A stretch of 64,000 nt of DNA, from positions 280,073-344,072 of the forward strand of contig NZ_FOOF01000005.1 of the NCBI RefSeq assembly GCF_900113115.1, written 5' to 3'. Made by a program: the position numbers and the translations under genes. Below are positions 41,613 to 49,957 of this stretch, one piece after another (positions within the stretch are counted from its first letter, which is position 1; every line of letters begins with the position of its first letter). The notes below the pieces were generated by a model, which saw nothing but the letters and a program-made list of their open reading frames with translations, was not told the origin of the DNA and did not search any database. The DNA comes from Duganella sp. CF458 (lineage in GTDB: Bacteria; Pseudomonadota; Gammaproteobacteria; Burkholderiales; Burkholderiaceae_D).

Positions 41613-41689
41613 CGGAGTGTAGCGCAGCCCGGTAGCGCACCTGCTTTGGGAGCAGGGGGTCCAAGGTTCGAATCCTTGTACTCCGACCA
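41613..41689 (+). tRNA. tRNA-Pro(TGG)
   Basis: A 77-nt cloverleaf with encoded CCA. The acceptor stem is CGGAGTG/TACTCCG (one G-U pair), the anticodon stem is CCTGC/GCAGG with loop TTTGGGA, and the anticodon TGG is at 41647-41649. The T stem is CAAGG/CCTTG around TTCGAAT. Confidence 0.97.
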
Positions 41690-41700
41690 GGAAATTCTCG

Positions 41701-41730
41701 AGCGGGTTGTCTTCGGACAACCCGCTTTTC
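41701..41730 (+). terminator. Terminator-like hairpin between the two tRNA genes
   Basis: An 11-bp perfect stem AGCGGGTTGTC with a TTCG tetraloop, followed by TTTTC. It lies 12 bp after tRNA-Pro and 38 bp before tRNA-Arg, so the two tRNAs are probably separate transcripts. Confidence 0.75.
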
Positions 41731-41767
41731 ATTTGCGGCATGGCTTTTCATCGCATTGCCCGCGACT

Positions 41768-41844
41768 CTGCCCTTAGCTCAGTTGGATAGAGCATCGGCC
41801 TTCTAAGCCGAGGGTCGCAGGTTCGATTCCTGCAGGGCAGGCCA
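41768..41844 (+). tRNA. tRNA-Arg(TCT)
   Basis: A 77-nt cloverleaf with encoded CCA. The acceptor stem is CTGCCCT/AGGGCAG, the D arm contains GCTCAGTTGGATAGAGC, the anticodon stem is TCGGC/GCCGA with loop CTTCTAA, and the anticodon TCT is at 41802-41804. The T stem is GCAGG/CCTGC around TTCGATT. Confidence 0.97.
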
Positions 41845-41926
41845 CCACCAATTTTCCGTTCAGACCGATAGCGCGATACTTGCGCCGACATCGAATGATG
41901 CCGTGCCTACGCACGGCATCGACACA

Positions 41927-42805
41927 TCAGGCCTTGCGACGACGGAACAAGGCCAATGACAGCAAGCCGATTGCCAGCAGCGGCATAGAGCCAGGAGCAG
42001 GAATTTTAGCCGTTTCCTCAGGCATGGCGGTCACGCTGCTTCCAAGATCCAGCTGGATATTCTTGCGTGCGATGAAGGTGCCGCCCAGTTTGGAATCCTG
42101 GTTGAAGTGCATATTGCTATTGGCGCCGGAGGCGAACAGGGTGCCGAACCATTCGCCCCATGCACCTTGCGTCCAGTTGCCTTTGGTTTCCGTATAGATG
42201 TCGTTGGCCGTGCCGTTGAGCATTTCGAAATCGAATTTCGAGTCAATGTTCACGTTGCCGGTGATGAACAGGTTGATCGCGCCGCCGGACAGGTCGAAGA
42301 TGAGCTTGCTCTCGGAGCCGACAGTCAGGGAATCGAAGTAGTAGTCGCCAGCGGTCAATTTCAGCGTGGAGTCGTAGCCGAGGTTGATCTTGCCGTAACT
42401 GCCTTCCGCCAATTCGCCCGTTTTATAGGCGCCGAGACCAAATGCTTTACCACCGGACTTGAAATCCGTTGCGGCCGGCAAGGTACTCAGCGATGGCGAG
42501 TTCGTCTTGTTGGCGACGTTGCCGGCGACGTTCGCTTGATATTTCACTTCTACCTTGTTGCCTGCGGTGGCGTTTCCACTGATCTGGGATTTCTGCTCGA
42601 GGGTGACGTTGCCGCCAGCCGAGACATTGCCGCTTACTTGGGAATCGTACTTGGAGTGGATATTTCCCTTGGCGCCAACGTCGCCGGTCACTTTAGTGCC
42701 TTGTTCCAGGTTGACGTTGCCGCCTGCGAAAAGAGTGAATGGTGCGGCGTTGGCGAAAATCGGGGCCGCAAGAATGGCTGCGGCGGCGAAGGTTTTTAAT
42801 TTCAT
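41927..42805 (-). CDS. PEP-CTERM-type exported protein with repeated beta-strand N-terminal region
   Basis: A 292-aa surface-directed protein. The signal peptide ends ANA-AP near residue 22. Residues 25-100 are a repetitive, bactofilin-like pattern: GGNVNLEQGTKVTGDVG, then a KGNIHSKYDSQVSGNVS unit, then GGNVTLEQKSQISGNAT, with a period of about 17-18 residues. A second beta-rich domain follows, and then a C-terminal sorting tag: PAPGSM, a hydrophobic helix and RRRKA. The motif is PAPGS where PEP is usual, a known variant of exosortase tags. No exosortase gene lies in the window. The start is ambiguous between ATGs at 42805 and 42814. Confidence 0.75.
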   Translation of the reverse strand: MKLKTFAAAAILAAPIFANAAPFTLFAGGNVNLEQGTKVTGDVGAKGNIHSKYDSQVSGNVSAGGNVTLEQKSQISGNATAGNKVEVKYQANVAGNVANKTNSPSLSTLPAATDFKSGGKAFGLGAYKTGELAEGSYGKINLGYDSTLKLTAGDYYFDSLTVGSESKLIFDLSGGAINLFITGNVNIDSKFDFEMLNGTANDIYTETKGNWTQGAWGEWFGTLFASGANSNMHFNQDSKLGGTFIARKNIQLDLGSSVTAMPEETAKIPAPGSMPLLAIGLLSLALFRRRKA

Positions 42806-42869
42806 ATTTGGCATCTTGGATGTGCTGATAGTAATTAAAAATTACTACAAGCAATATCTAGGCCATGCA

Positions 42870-42892
42870 TTTATAAATCATTGATTTATAAA
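42870..42892. promoter_or_regulatory. 11-bp inverted repeat upstream of the PEP-CTERM gene
   Basis: TTTATAAATCA and its exact complement TGATTTATAAA flank a single T. This is A/T-rich and palindromic, 65 bp before the PEP-CTERM start and 55 bp after the end of yedK. It could be a dimeric regulator site; the sequence does not show which. Confidence 0.35.
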
Positions 42893-42947
42893 GAAGATGC
42901 GGAAACCCGGCATTTGCGAGGCAAGCCAGGTGTAAAGTTTCTCGACA

Positions 42948-43643
42948 TCAAAAATCTAATAAAGATTGCTGCTTTTCCAACGCCGGATTTTTCTTGGCTG
43001 GCGGGCGTGGATCTACCCAAGCATGCATCAGTTGGTGGGGATAGGGGGTGAGGAAGGAACGCGCAAACTCGGGATCGCGGCAGGACAGCCAGTCGCGGTA
43101 GGCGTCCGGCGGTACCACGACCAGGGTACGTTTTTCTTCGTCCGGCTTGTGGAAGCGCTTCAGTAAAGGGTGTTCGTCGGCGTTGATGGTCAGCTGGGTG
43201 AAGGAGTGACGGAGGCTTCCGTCGGTCTCTTCCCAACTGCGCCACATGCCGGCCACGGCGAAGGGACTCTTGTCGGCCATGCTGATCTGCCATCGCACGG
43301 CCTTGCCGGACTCGTAATTCGGCTCATAAAAGCCGGTCATTGGAACCAGGCAAAGCTGGCTGGCGCGCCAGTGCTTGCTGTAGGAACGCAACTGGCCGAT
43401 GGTTTCGCTGCGGGCATTCATGGTGGTCAGCGATGGCATCGCGGCAGGCGCATGGCGGCGCGGGACGAAGCCGAAGGAGGCGACCACGCATTCCGGCTGG
43501 CCATCGAGTCCGAGGCGGATGATGGGGGCGTCGTAGTCCTTCCAGGTCTCGTCGGGCCATTCCATGCCGGCGATATTGGACAGGTCGATGTCCATCATTT
43601 GCTGCAGCAGGTCGCGTGAAGTGGGGCGGTAATTGGTGCACAT
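42948..43643 (-). CDS. yedK: SOS response-associated peptidase (SRAP/YedK family)
   Basis: A 231-aa SRAP protein. The second residue is the catalytic cysteine (MCTNYRPT), exposed after Met removal. Known roles are covalent crosslinking to abasic sites in single-stranded DNA and shielding them. NARSETIGQLRSYSKHW, CLVPMTGFYEPN and the later TINADEHPLLKRFHKP (catalytic His) are present. The C terminus is QQSLLDF, resembling the sliding-clamp-binding pattern QxxLxF. A LexA box lies 37 bp upstream, so SOS induction is very likely. Confidence 0.9.
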   Translation of the reverse strand: MCTNYRPTSRDLLQQMMDIDLSNIAGMEWPDETWKDYDAPIIRLGLDGQPECVVASFGFVPRRHAPAAMPSLTTMNARSETIGQLRSYSKHWRASQLCLVPMTGFYEPNYESGKAVRWQISMADKSPFAVAGMWRSWEETDGSLRHSFTQLTINADEHPLLKRFHKPDEEKRTLVVVPPDAYRDWLSCRDPEFARSFLTPYPHQLMHAWVDPRPPAKKNPALEKQQSLLDF

Positions 43644-43679
43644 GGGGGCTATGCTAACCCGATTGAGCTTGCTAAACTA

Positions 43680-43695
43680 CTGTATATGCATACAG
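43680..43695. promoter_or_regulatory. LexA (SOS) box
   Basis: CTGTATATGCATACAG matches the CTGT-N8-ACAG LexA consensus and is almost fully palindromic. It sits between divergent genes: 37 bp upstream of yedK, and overlapping the ATG (43686) of the 83-aa gene on the plus strand. Confidence 0.8.
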
Positions 43696-43937
43696 TTACA
43701 CGAAAGCCGCTGACAGCAGCACAGCTACGCGAAATCTGGCTTCGAAACCAGAATGCCGACATGCTGGCCGTGCTGTGGGAAGTCAAGCGCCTGCGCGGGC
43801 TACTGGTGCGTGCCAGCCATCTGCATTGGACGTTTCGCGAGGAGCTCAAAGGTGAACCCTGCCTGGAAGAGGATCGCCTGTTTGCCTCGCAGAGGGAATT
43901 GCGGCGGCGCGCCAATGCGATCCGAAATGCGGACTGA
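43686..43937 (+). CDS. Unrecognised 83-aa protein next to the LexA box
   Basis: A small, charged, mostly helical protein: TAAQLREIWLRNQNADMLAV, then LWEVKRLRGLLVRASHLHW and a basic C terminus (FASQRELRRRANAIRN). I do not recognise the family. The ATG at 43686 lies inside the LexA box and has no ribosome site; ATG at 43758 would give a shorter protein. It is 12 bp before the next gene. Whether it is SOS-controlled depends on the real start and promoter. Confidence 0.5.
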   Translation: MHTVTRKPLTAAQLREIWLRNQNADMLAVLWEVKRLRGLLVRASHLHWTFREELKGEPCLEEDRLFASQRELRRRANAIRNAD

Positions 43938-43949
43938 TATCATCCGTGC

Positions 43950-44582
43950 ATGAAGAATTTACTCTTGGTGGGATCAACCGGCCTGGTCGGCCGCGAAGTG
44001 TTGAAGCTGGCGCTGGCCTCGCCGGAGGTCGCTCAAGTCGTCGCGCCTACGCGGCGGCGGTTGGAGCCGCATGCGAAACTGGTGGCGCCGCTGGTTGACT
44101 TCGAGCGCTTGCCGGAGCTGGAGCCATGGTGGCAGGCCGATGCCGTGATCTGTACCTTGGGTACGACCATCAAGGTTGCGGGTTCGCAGGAAGCCTTTCG
44201 TAAAGTGGACTATAGCTATCCGATGGCCGTAGCGCGGCTGGCGCGCCAGCAAGGCACGCAAACGTTCGTGTTGAATTCAGCGCTGGGTGCGGATGCGGGA
44301 TCGAGCGTTTTCTATAACCGCGTGAAGGGCGAAGTGGAACATGGCGTGCGCTCGCTTGGGTTTGAAACGCTGGTGATTGCGCGGCCCGGTTTGATAGGCG
44401 GTGCGCGTGAGGAATTCCGCCTTGGCGAAAAAATCCTGGTGCCGATCCTGTCTGTGCTTGGCCCGGTGCTGCCACGTGCGTGGCGCATCAACCCGGCCGA
44501 GCGCATTGCGCGCGCCATGTTTGACGCGGCCATGCACCCGCAACCGGGTGAGCACATCATTACTTCGGACAGGATGGCCTGA
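43950..44582 (+). CDS. NAD(P)-binding oxidoreductase, atypical short-chain dehydrogenase (HTATIP2-like)
   Basis: A 210-aa Rossmann protein. The dinucleotide loop is VGSTGLVGREVLK, followed by ICTLGTTIKVAGSQEAFRKVDY and LNSALGADAGSSVFYNRVKGEVE (active Tyr-x3-Lys as YNRVK). Then comes ARPGLIGGAREEFRLGEKI. This matches the atypical SDR group of HTATIP2/TIP30-like proteins. The substrate is unknown. It follows the 83-aa gene closely and is convergent with dps. Confidence 0.82.
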   Translation: MKNLLLVGSTGLVGREVLKLALASPEVAQVVAPTRRRLEPHAKLVAPLVDFERLPELEPWWQADAVICTLGTTIKVAGSQEAFRKVDYSYPMAVARLARQQGTQTFVLNSALGADAGSSVFYNRVKGEVEHGVRSLGFETLVIARPGLIGGAREEFRLGEKILVPILSVLGPVLPRAWRINPAERIARAMFDAAMHPQPGEHIITSDRMA

Positions 44583-44585
44583 GGC

Positions 44586-45065
44586 TTATTCTTCCAGCAG
44601 GCTGCGCAGCATCCACGCGGTCTTTTCGTGCACGTCCAGGCGCTGGGTCAGCAGGTCCGCGGTCGGCTGGTCGTTGGCTTCATCGACCACCGGCAGCAGC
44701 GAGCGGGCGGTGCGAGCGGTGGTTTCCTGCGCGGAAACCAGGTGGCGCACCATTTCCATGGCCTTCGGCACGCCGGCCACTTCCTTGACCGTGCTTAGCT
44801 TGCCGAATTCGGCGTAGGTGCCGGGCGCGGGATAGCCCAGTGCGCGGATGCGTTCCGCGATCAGGTCCAGCGCGGTCCACTGTTCGGTGTACTGCGTCAT
44901 GAACATCTGGTGCAGGGAATTGAACATGGGACCCTTCACGTTCCAGTGGAAGTTGTGGGTCATCAGGTAGAGCGAGTAGCTGTCGGCCAGCAGGCGGGAC
45001 AGCCCATCGGCAATGCGCGCACGGCTGTCGTCGGACAGGCCGATATCAATCTTCACAGCGTCCAT
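44586..45065 (-). CDS. dps: Dps family DNA-binding ferritin
   Basis: A 159-aa ferritin-like protein forming 12-mers that oxidise and store iron and protect DNA. The ferroxidase ligands are present: [20 protein letters not shown] (two His), then [13 protein letters not shown] (Asp and Glu). The ATG at 45065 follows AAGGAA. A longer in-frame start at 45143 overlaps the neighbouring gene and is rejected. No OxyR site was found by eye. Confidence 0.93.
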   Translation of the reverse strand: MDAVKIDIGLSDDSRARIADGLSRLLADSYSLYLMTHNFHWNVKGPMFNSLHQMFMTQYTEQWTALDLIAERIRALGYPAPGTYAEFGKLSTVKEVAGVPKAMEMVRHLVSAQETTARTARSLLPVVDEANDQPTADLLTQRLDVHEKTAWMLRSLLEE

Positions 45066-45100
45066 CTTCAATTCCTTTCGGTCGGTTTTTTGCCAGACGA

Positions 45101-47116
45101 TTATTTCATGATTCCAAGAAGGCTGCTGTAATCGTCCGTCCATGGCCGTACATCCGGCGCCGGCTGCAGTTCCTGCACGCCGGCATAGGGTACCAGCCGG
45201 TCGCGCTGGCCTATCAGCACCCAGGTTGACGCGTTTGTTCCGCGCTGTGGGTCGGACATGTTCTGCGACAGGAAGGCGGTGCGATGGAAGCTATCGGCAG
45301 CCCGCCTGACGACTGGTGCCATATCGAGATAGCGGTTGGAGATGTGGATGGCCAGCACGCCATCGGGCTTCAGGTGGCGGAAGTAGATGTTGAAGGCTTC
45401 CGTGGTCAGCAGGTGCACCGGCACCGAGTCGCCTGAGAAGGCATCCACAGCCAACACGTCGAACTGTTGCGGTGCCTCGGTATCCAGTACCAGGCGCGCA
45501 TCGCCCAGCGCAACTTCCTTCGTTGCGGGGCAATCGCGTAGGAAGCTGAAATGACGGTCCGCGAAATCGAGCACCAATGGATTGATTTCATAGAAACGGT
45601 ACACATCGCCTGGCCTGCAATAGGCCGCCATGGTGCCGGCGCCCAGGCCGATCACGCCGACGTGCTGCGACGAACCGCTGCGGCTGGCCGCGATGGCAAT
45701 GCCCGCGCCGCTATTGCTGCCGTAATAGGTTGTTGGCCAGCGCCGTTTTTGCGGTTCGAGGAATTGGCGGCCGTGCATGATCGTGCCATGCGTAAGCTGG
45801 CGCACCTGGCCGGCGCCGGGTTCGGAGTCCTTGATCTTGACCGTTCCATAGAAATTGCGGGCCTTGATCGAGGGTGTCGTCGGCCAGATCGCATTCGCGC
45901 CCCATAACACGCCGACCAGCGTTGTGAAGAACACCGCTGCCTTGACCCGTCCCCCGCGCTGCAAGGGCGCTGACGGGCGATGATGGAATGCCGCTCCAAC
46001 AACGCATACGGCTGCTATGCACGATAGTGTCAGTTCGTAGTCATCGTTGAAGACGCGCGGTGCCAGCAAGCCGGTGAATATGCCGCCAATTGCTCCACCA
46101 GTTGCAATCATCAGGTAGTAGGCGGTTAACTGGGCAGGTGGCGGCTTGAGGCGCGCCAGCTCGCCGTGGCATGCCATGCAATAGGTGAAGATGCAGACGC
46201 TGAAGAGCAGGGTGGGCCACACTATCCCGCGCGGCATCAGGCTCGGGAAGCTGGTGCAGGCAATCAGCAACGGCGTCAGTACCGCCATCAGCGGCAGGAA
46301 AATCCAGCGCTTATACCAGCGCGCGCTTTCGAAGCAGAGAATGAAGGTCAGCAGGTAAATCACCAGCGGCAGCACCCACAGCATTGGCACCGGCGCGATG
46401 TTGGCGGTCAGGTGGCTGGTGGCCGCCATCAGGACCACGGTTGGCACGGCGGCGAGGGCACACCACATCAGGCTGTCGTGCAAGGTCGGCCGGCCGGCCA
46501 TTGCATCCTCCCGCAAGGTATGGGGCGCCGTGCTGCGGCCGCGCCCACTGAGTGCGAGAGCGCCGCAAAACAGGGCGAACAAGGCAAAGCCCACGGACCA
46601 GAAGGTGGACATCTCCTTCACCGTAAAGCGTGGCTCGAATAACAGGGGATAGCTCAGCAAGCCGAGCAGGGAGGCGAAGTTGGACAGCGCAAACAGGCGG
46701 TAGGGCACGCTGCCTGGACGCTCCTGGGCGAACCAGTGCTGGACCAACGGACCGGTCGTGGAAAGCAGGAAGTAAGGCAGGCCGATGGTTGCAGCCAGCA
46801 AGCCTAGCAGCAGGAAAGCCGGGTCGTCGCCGACCGAAGGCTTCCAGCTAGTACTGGGGATGATTGGCAGCGTCAGCGCCGCAATCAGCAACAAGCCGGC
46901 ATGCAGCCAGGCTTGGCGGCGCGGCGCCAGGTAGCGGCTGCTGAGGTGCGAGTAAAGGTAACCCAGCAGAAGGGTGACCTGGAAGAACAGCATGCAAATC
47001 GTCCACGCAGCCGCGGAGCCACCGAACCATGGCAGGACCATTTTGCCGATAATGGGCTGCACCTGGAATAGCAGGAAAGCGCTGAGGACGATCGTTCCGG
47101 CGTAGAGGATGAGCAT
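45101..47116 (-). CDS. Membrane protein with spermidine-synthase-like (methyltransferase-fold) domain
   Basis: A 671-aa fusion. The first 420 or so residues form about 10-11 membrane helices, starting with [19 protein letters not shown] and containing [20 protein letters not shown]. The last 200 form a spermidine-synthase-like Rossmann domain: [39 protein letters not shown] and [21 protein letters not shown]. In spermidine synthase the late Asp deprotonates putrescine; here it reads VDAFSGD, so activity is uncertain. Such fusions are common and uncharacterised. It starts 8 bp after argO, in one operon. A 163-residue upstream extension is antisense noise over argO. Confidence 0.85.
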   Translation of the reverse strand: MLILYAGTIVLSAFLLFQVQPIIGKMVLPWFGGSAAAWTICMLFFQVTLLLGYLYSHLSSRYLAPRRQAWLHAGLLLIAALTLPIIPSTSWKPSVGDDPAFLLLGLLAATIGLPYFLLSTTGPLVQHWFAQERPGSVPYRLFALSNFASLLGLLSYPLLFEPRFTVKEMSTFWSVGFALFALFCGALALSGRGRSTAPHTLREDAMAGRPTLHDSLMWCALAAVPTVVLMAATSHLTANIAPVPMLWVLPLVIYLLTFILCFESARWYKRWIFLPLMAVLTPLLIACTSFPSLMPRGIVWPTLLFSVCIFTYCMACHGELARLKPPPAQLTAYYLMIATGGAIGGIFTGLLAPRVFNDDYELTLSCIAAVCVVGAAFHHRPSAPLQRGGRVKAAVFFTTLVGVLWGANAIWPTTPSIKARNFYGTVKIKDSEPGAGQVRQLTHGTIMHGRQFLEPQKRRWPTTYYGSNSGAGIAIAASRSGSSQHVGVIGLGAGTMAAYCRPGDVYRFYEINPLVLDFADRHFSFLRDCPATKEVALGDARLVLDTEAPQQFDVLAVDAFSGDSVPVHLLTTEAFNIYFRHLKPDGVLAIHISNRYLDMAPVVRRAADSFHRTAFLSQNMSDPQRGTNASTWVLIGQRDRLVPYAGVQELQPAPDVRPWTDDYSSLLGIMK

Positions 47117-47124
47117 GAGAAATA

Positions 47125-47727
47125 TTAACCCATGACGAGTCCCGCAGCGAGTGCCAGCATCACGGCGCCGGTCAATCCTTCGATGCATTTCCAGGCCAGT
47201 GGGCGGCCAAACACACCGGCCAGGCGTGTGGCGCCGAAGCCCAGCGCGGTGAACCATAGGAGGGAGGCGGTCATGGCGCCTGCGGAAAAGCCGATGCGCT
47301 GGCCGTCCGGATAACTGCCGCCAACCGAGCCGAGCAGCACCACTGTGTCGAGATAAACGTGGGGATTCAGCAACGAAAGGGCGACGACGCTTGCCAGCGC
47401 CTGCCTGGCATCCGGCGCGGGAGCTGCAGCGTCGACCGCCAGCGATTTCGGCGTCAGCATCGAGCGCCAACTGCGCAGGCCGTACCACAGCAGGAAGGCG
47501 GCGCCACCCCAGCGCGCGGCGGCCAGCAAGAGTGGCGATTCCTGGATCATCGCTCCGGCGCCGGCGACGCCCAGCGCGATCAGTACCACGTCGATCACGA
47601 TGCACGCGGCCACCGTCAGCGCCACATGCTGGCGTTTGATGCCCATCCGTAGCACGTGCGCATTCTGGGCGCCGATGGCCATGATCAGGCTCGCGCCGAG
47701 CCCCAAACCGTTCACATAACTCTGCAT
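47125..47727 (-). CDS. argO: LysE/ArgO family amino-acid exporter
   Basis: A 200-aa inner-membrane exporter with six helices. It has GLGLGASLIMAIGAQNAHVLRMG, ACIVIDVVLIALGVAG and LSLLNPHVYLDTVVLLGSVG, diagnostic of LysE/ArgO. It is divergent from a LysR regulator matching ArgP/LysG, the usual partner that activates this exporter in response to arginine or lysine. The divergent control region is 106 bp. Confidence 0.92.
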   Translation of the reverse strand: MQSYVNGLGLGASLIMAIGAQNAHVLRMGIKRQHVALTVAACIVIDVVLIALGVAGAGAMIQESPLLLAAARWGGAAFLLWYGLRSWRSMLTPKSLAVDAAAPAPDARQALASVVALSLLNPHVYLDTVVLLGSVGGSYPDGQRIGFSAGAMTASLLWFTALGFGATRLAGVFGRPLAWKCIEGLTGAVMLALAAGLVMG

Positions 47728-47833
47728 TTCGATTCTCCTGTTGTGGAGCTGAAATTCTGCCGCTGCTAGCCCGTAAAATGAAGCTGAATTAAGATGTTTC
47801 AGTATTCATTAATTTTGCTAAAGGAGTGGAGTG

Positions 47834-48724
47834 ATGATTCCAGATGCGCGACAGGGCGAGGCTTTGCTGGCCGTGATCGATGCCGGCAGTTTCGAGCAGG
47901 CCGCTGCGGCCCTGCATTTGACGCCGTCGGCCGTATCGCAGCGGGTCAGCGGGCTGGAATCGGCTGTCGGCGCGCCGCTGTTGATTCGTAGCCGGCCGAT
48001 TCGCCTGACCAGCGCAGGGCAGCGCCTGGTGCAATATTTACGCCGCAGCCGCTTGATGGAGCAGGAATTTCTGGCCGAATTAAAAGCCGATGAGGCGATG
48101 CCGCCGCGCATTCCGGTTGCGGTAAATAACGACACCCTGGGAACCTGGTTTTTGCCGGAGCTGAGTTCCTTCCTGAACCGCGAAAATATCCTGCTGGAGA
48201 TCATCCTGGACGACCAGGATCACACTTATTCATTATTTGAAAAGGGGCTGGTGCTGGCCGGCGTTTCCAGCGAGCCGGAGCCGATGCGCGGCTGTCGTTC
48301 GCAGCATTTGGGTTTTATGCGCTATCGCTTATTGGCCCAGCCGGATTTCGTAAAGCGCTGGTTCCCGGATGGATTTACCCGCGAAGCGGCGCGCAAGGCG
48401 CCAGTCATGTTTTTCGACCGCAAAGATTCGCTGCAATCGATATTTATCGAGCGTGAACTGGGCCTGCCGCCGGGTGCTTATCCAGTGCATTACGTTCCCT
48501 CCAGCGATCCATTTGTTGAATCGATCCGGCTTGGAATGGGTTATGGCATGCTGCCGCGCCAGCAATATAAATCGCTGCTGGAGGCCGGGGAACTGGTGGA
48601 TTTAGTTCCAGGCAAATATCTCGATATTCAGCTGTATTGGCACTCATGGCGCATCCAGTCGCCGAAGCTGGAAATGCTCACCGAGCAGGTGCTTGCCGCC
48701 GCTGGGCGGGCGCTGGATCGCTAG
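47834..48724 (+). CDS. argP: LysR-type regulator ArgP (IciA/LysG family)
   Basis: A 296-aa LysR protein. The N-terminal winged helix reads LLAVIDAGSFEQAAAALHLTPSAVSQRVSGLE, and the effector domain includes VAVNNDTLGTWFLPEL, as in ArgP. It likely activates the divergent argO. The ATG at 47834 follows AAGGAG by 8 bases; a GTG three bases earlier is possible. A small hairpin (TTGGCGC-aaac-GCGCCAA) follows 8 bp after the stop. Confidence 0.92.
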   Translation: MIPDARQGEALLAVIDAGSFEQAAAALHLTPSAVSQRVSGLESAVGAPLLIRSRPIRLTSAGQRLVQYLRRSRLMEQEFLAELKADEAMPPRIPVAVNNDTLGTWFLPELSSFLNRENILLEIILDDQDHTYSLFEKGLVLAGVSSEPEPMRGCRSQHLGFMRYRLLAQPDFVKRWFPDGFTREAARKAPVMFFDRKDSLQSIFIERELGLPPGAYPVHYVPSSDPFVESIRLGMGYGMLPRQQYKSLLEAGELVDLVPGKYLDIQLYWHSWRIQSPKLEMLTEQVLAAAGRALDR

Positions 48725-48732
48725 ACTGGAAC

Positions 48733-48750
48733 TTGGCGCAAACGCGCCAA
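48733..48750 (+). repeat. Short hairpin after argP
   Basis: A 7-bp perfect stem TTGGCGC with AAAC loop, followed by a third copy of TTGGCGCG but no T run. It may be a weak terminator or simple repeat. Confidence 0.3.
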
Positions 48751-48772
48751 TAGTTGGCGCGCTGTGCGCATG

Positions 48773-48794
48773 AAAAAGCCCGCACGCGGCGGGC
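48773..48794 (-). terminator. Rho-independent terminator of the asparaginase gene
   Basis: Read on the reverse strand: GCCCGC, 5-nt loop, GCGGGC, then TTTTT. It begins 7 bp beyond the asparaginase stop. Confidence 0.8.
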
Positions 48795-48800
48795 CTGGGA

Positions 48801-49868
48801 TTAATACGTGTAGAACATGCGCTGAAGTTCTTTGGTATTGGAGGTCTTGGTCATACCCAGCATCAGCAGGATACGGGCCTTTTGCGGGCTCAGGGTATCC
48901 GCGACAACGAAATCCAATTCGTCGTCATTTGCTTCGCCATTGCGGGCCAGGATGCCATTGCCAACGCGGCTGGCGCGAACAATCACGGTGCCATTTTTAC
49001 GGGCTGCGGCCAGATCGGGTTTTACTTTTGCCGCTACGCTGCCGTCACCGGTGCCGGCGTGAATAATGCCTTTGGCGCCAGCGGCGATAAAGGCATTCAG
49101 CGCCACCGAATTCATATTCGCGTAGCCATAAACAATATCAACTTGCGGCAAGGCGCTCAGGTTCGAAATATCGAATTCGCTGTCGACGGTATGTTTGCGG
49201 GTGGTGCTGTGGTAGAAGAAAGCTTTCGGACCCTGCACATAACCCAGCATGCCCAATTCCGGGGTTTTGAACGAATCCGGAGTCGAGGTATTGGTCTTGG
49301 TCACGTCGCGGGCGCCATGGATCTGATCGCCCAGGGCTACCAGCACGCCTTTGCCAATCGCCTCCTGGCTGCCGGCAATTAATACTGCGTTATACAGGTT
49401 GATCGGTCCGTCGGCCGACAGGGCGGTGCCGGGACGCATGGCGCCAACCAGTACGACCGGCTTGCGCGACTTGACCACCAGGTTCAGGAAGTAAGCAGTC
49501 TCTTCCAGAGTGTCGGTACCGTGAGTGATCACGATACCGTCCACGTTCGGCTGGGCCAGCAGGACGTTGACGCGCTTGCCCAAAGTCAGCCAGTGCTCGT
49601 TGGTCATGCTTTCGGAAGCAATCTGGAACACTTGCTCGCCAGTGACGTTCGAAATCTTGGCCAGTTCCGGCACTGCGTTTATCAATTGTTGGACGCCGAC
49701 CGTCGCGGCAGTGTAACCGACAGTTGTGGTGGAAGTAGCGCCCGAGCCGGCAATGGTGCCGCCCGTGGCAAGGATCATAATGTTCGGCAGCTTCTCCGCA
49801 TGAACGCTGAAGGCAATCAAGAATGCAAACAGGGCGAAAAGGAAGTGCTTGGCTGTGTTGCGTTGCAT
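48801..49868 (-). CDS. ansB: Periplasmic L-asparaginase (type II)
   Basis: A 355-aa enzyme hydrolysing asparagine to aspartate and ammonia. A signal peptide (LFALFAFLIAFSVHA) is cleaved before EKLPNI. The two catalytic threonine motifs are ILATGGTIAGSG and VITHGTDTLEETAYFL. KPVVLVGAMRPGTALSADGP and HAGTGDGSV are also typical. Export suggests scavenging of asparagine, as for E. coli AnsB. The ATG at 49868 follows GGAG. It is divergent from the formate dehydrogenase operon (89-bp gap). Confidence 0.94.
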   Translation of the reverse strand: MQRNTAKHFLFALFAFLIAFSVHAEKLPNIMILATGGTIAGSGATSTTTVGYTAATVGVQQLINAVPELAKISNVTGEQVFQIASESMTNEHWLTLGKRVNVLLAQPNVDGIVITHGTDTLEETAYFLNLVVKSRKPVVLVGAMRPGTALSADGPINLYNAVLIAGSQEAIGKGVLVALGDQIHGARDVTKTNTSTPDSFKTPELGMLGYVQGPKAFFYHSTTRKHTVDSEFDISNLSALPQVDIVYGYANMNSVALNAFIAAGAKGIIHAGTGDGSVAAKVKPDLAAARKNGTVIVRASRVGNGILARNGEANDDELDFVVADTLSPQKARILLMLGMTKTSNTKELQRMFYTY

Positions 49869-49957
49869 AAGTTCTCCGATGGTTAGTTTTAAGAATGTTG
49901 CGCATGTTACTAGATTTGGTGCAGTATGGCTGTACTTCCTAAGCAAGGACAATGCCA

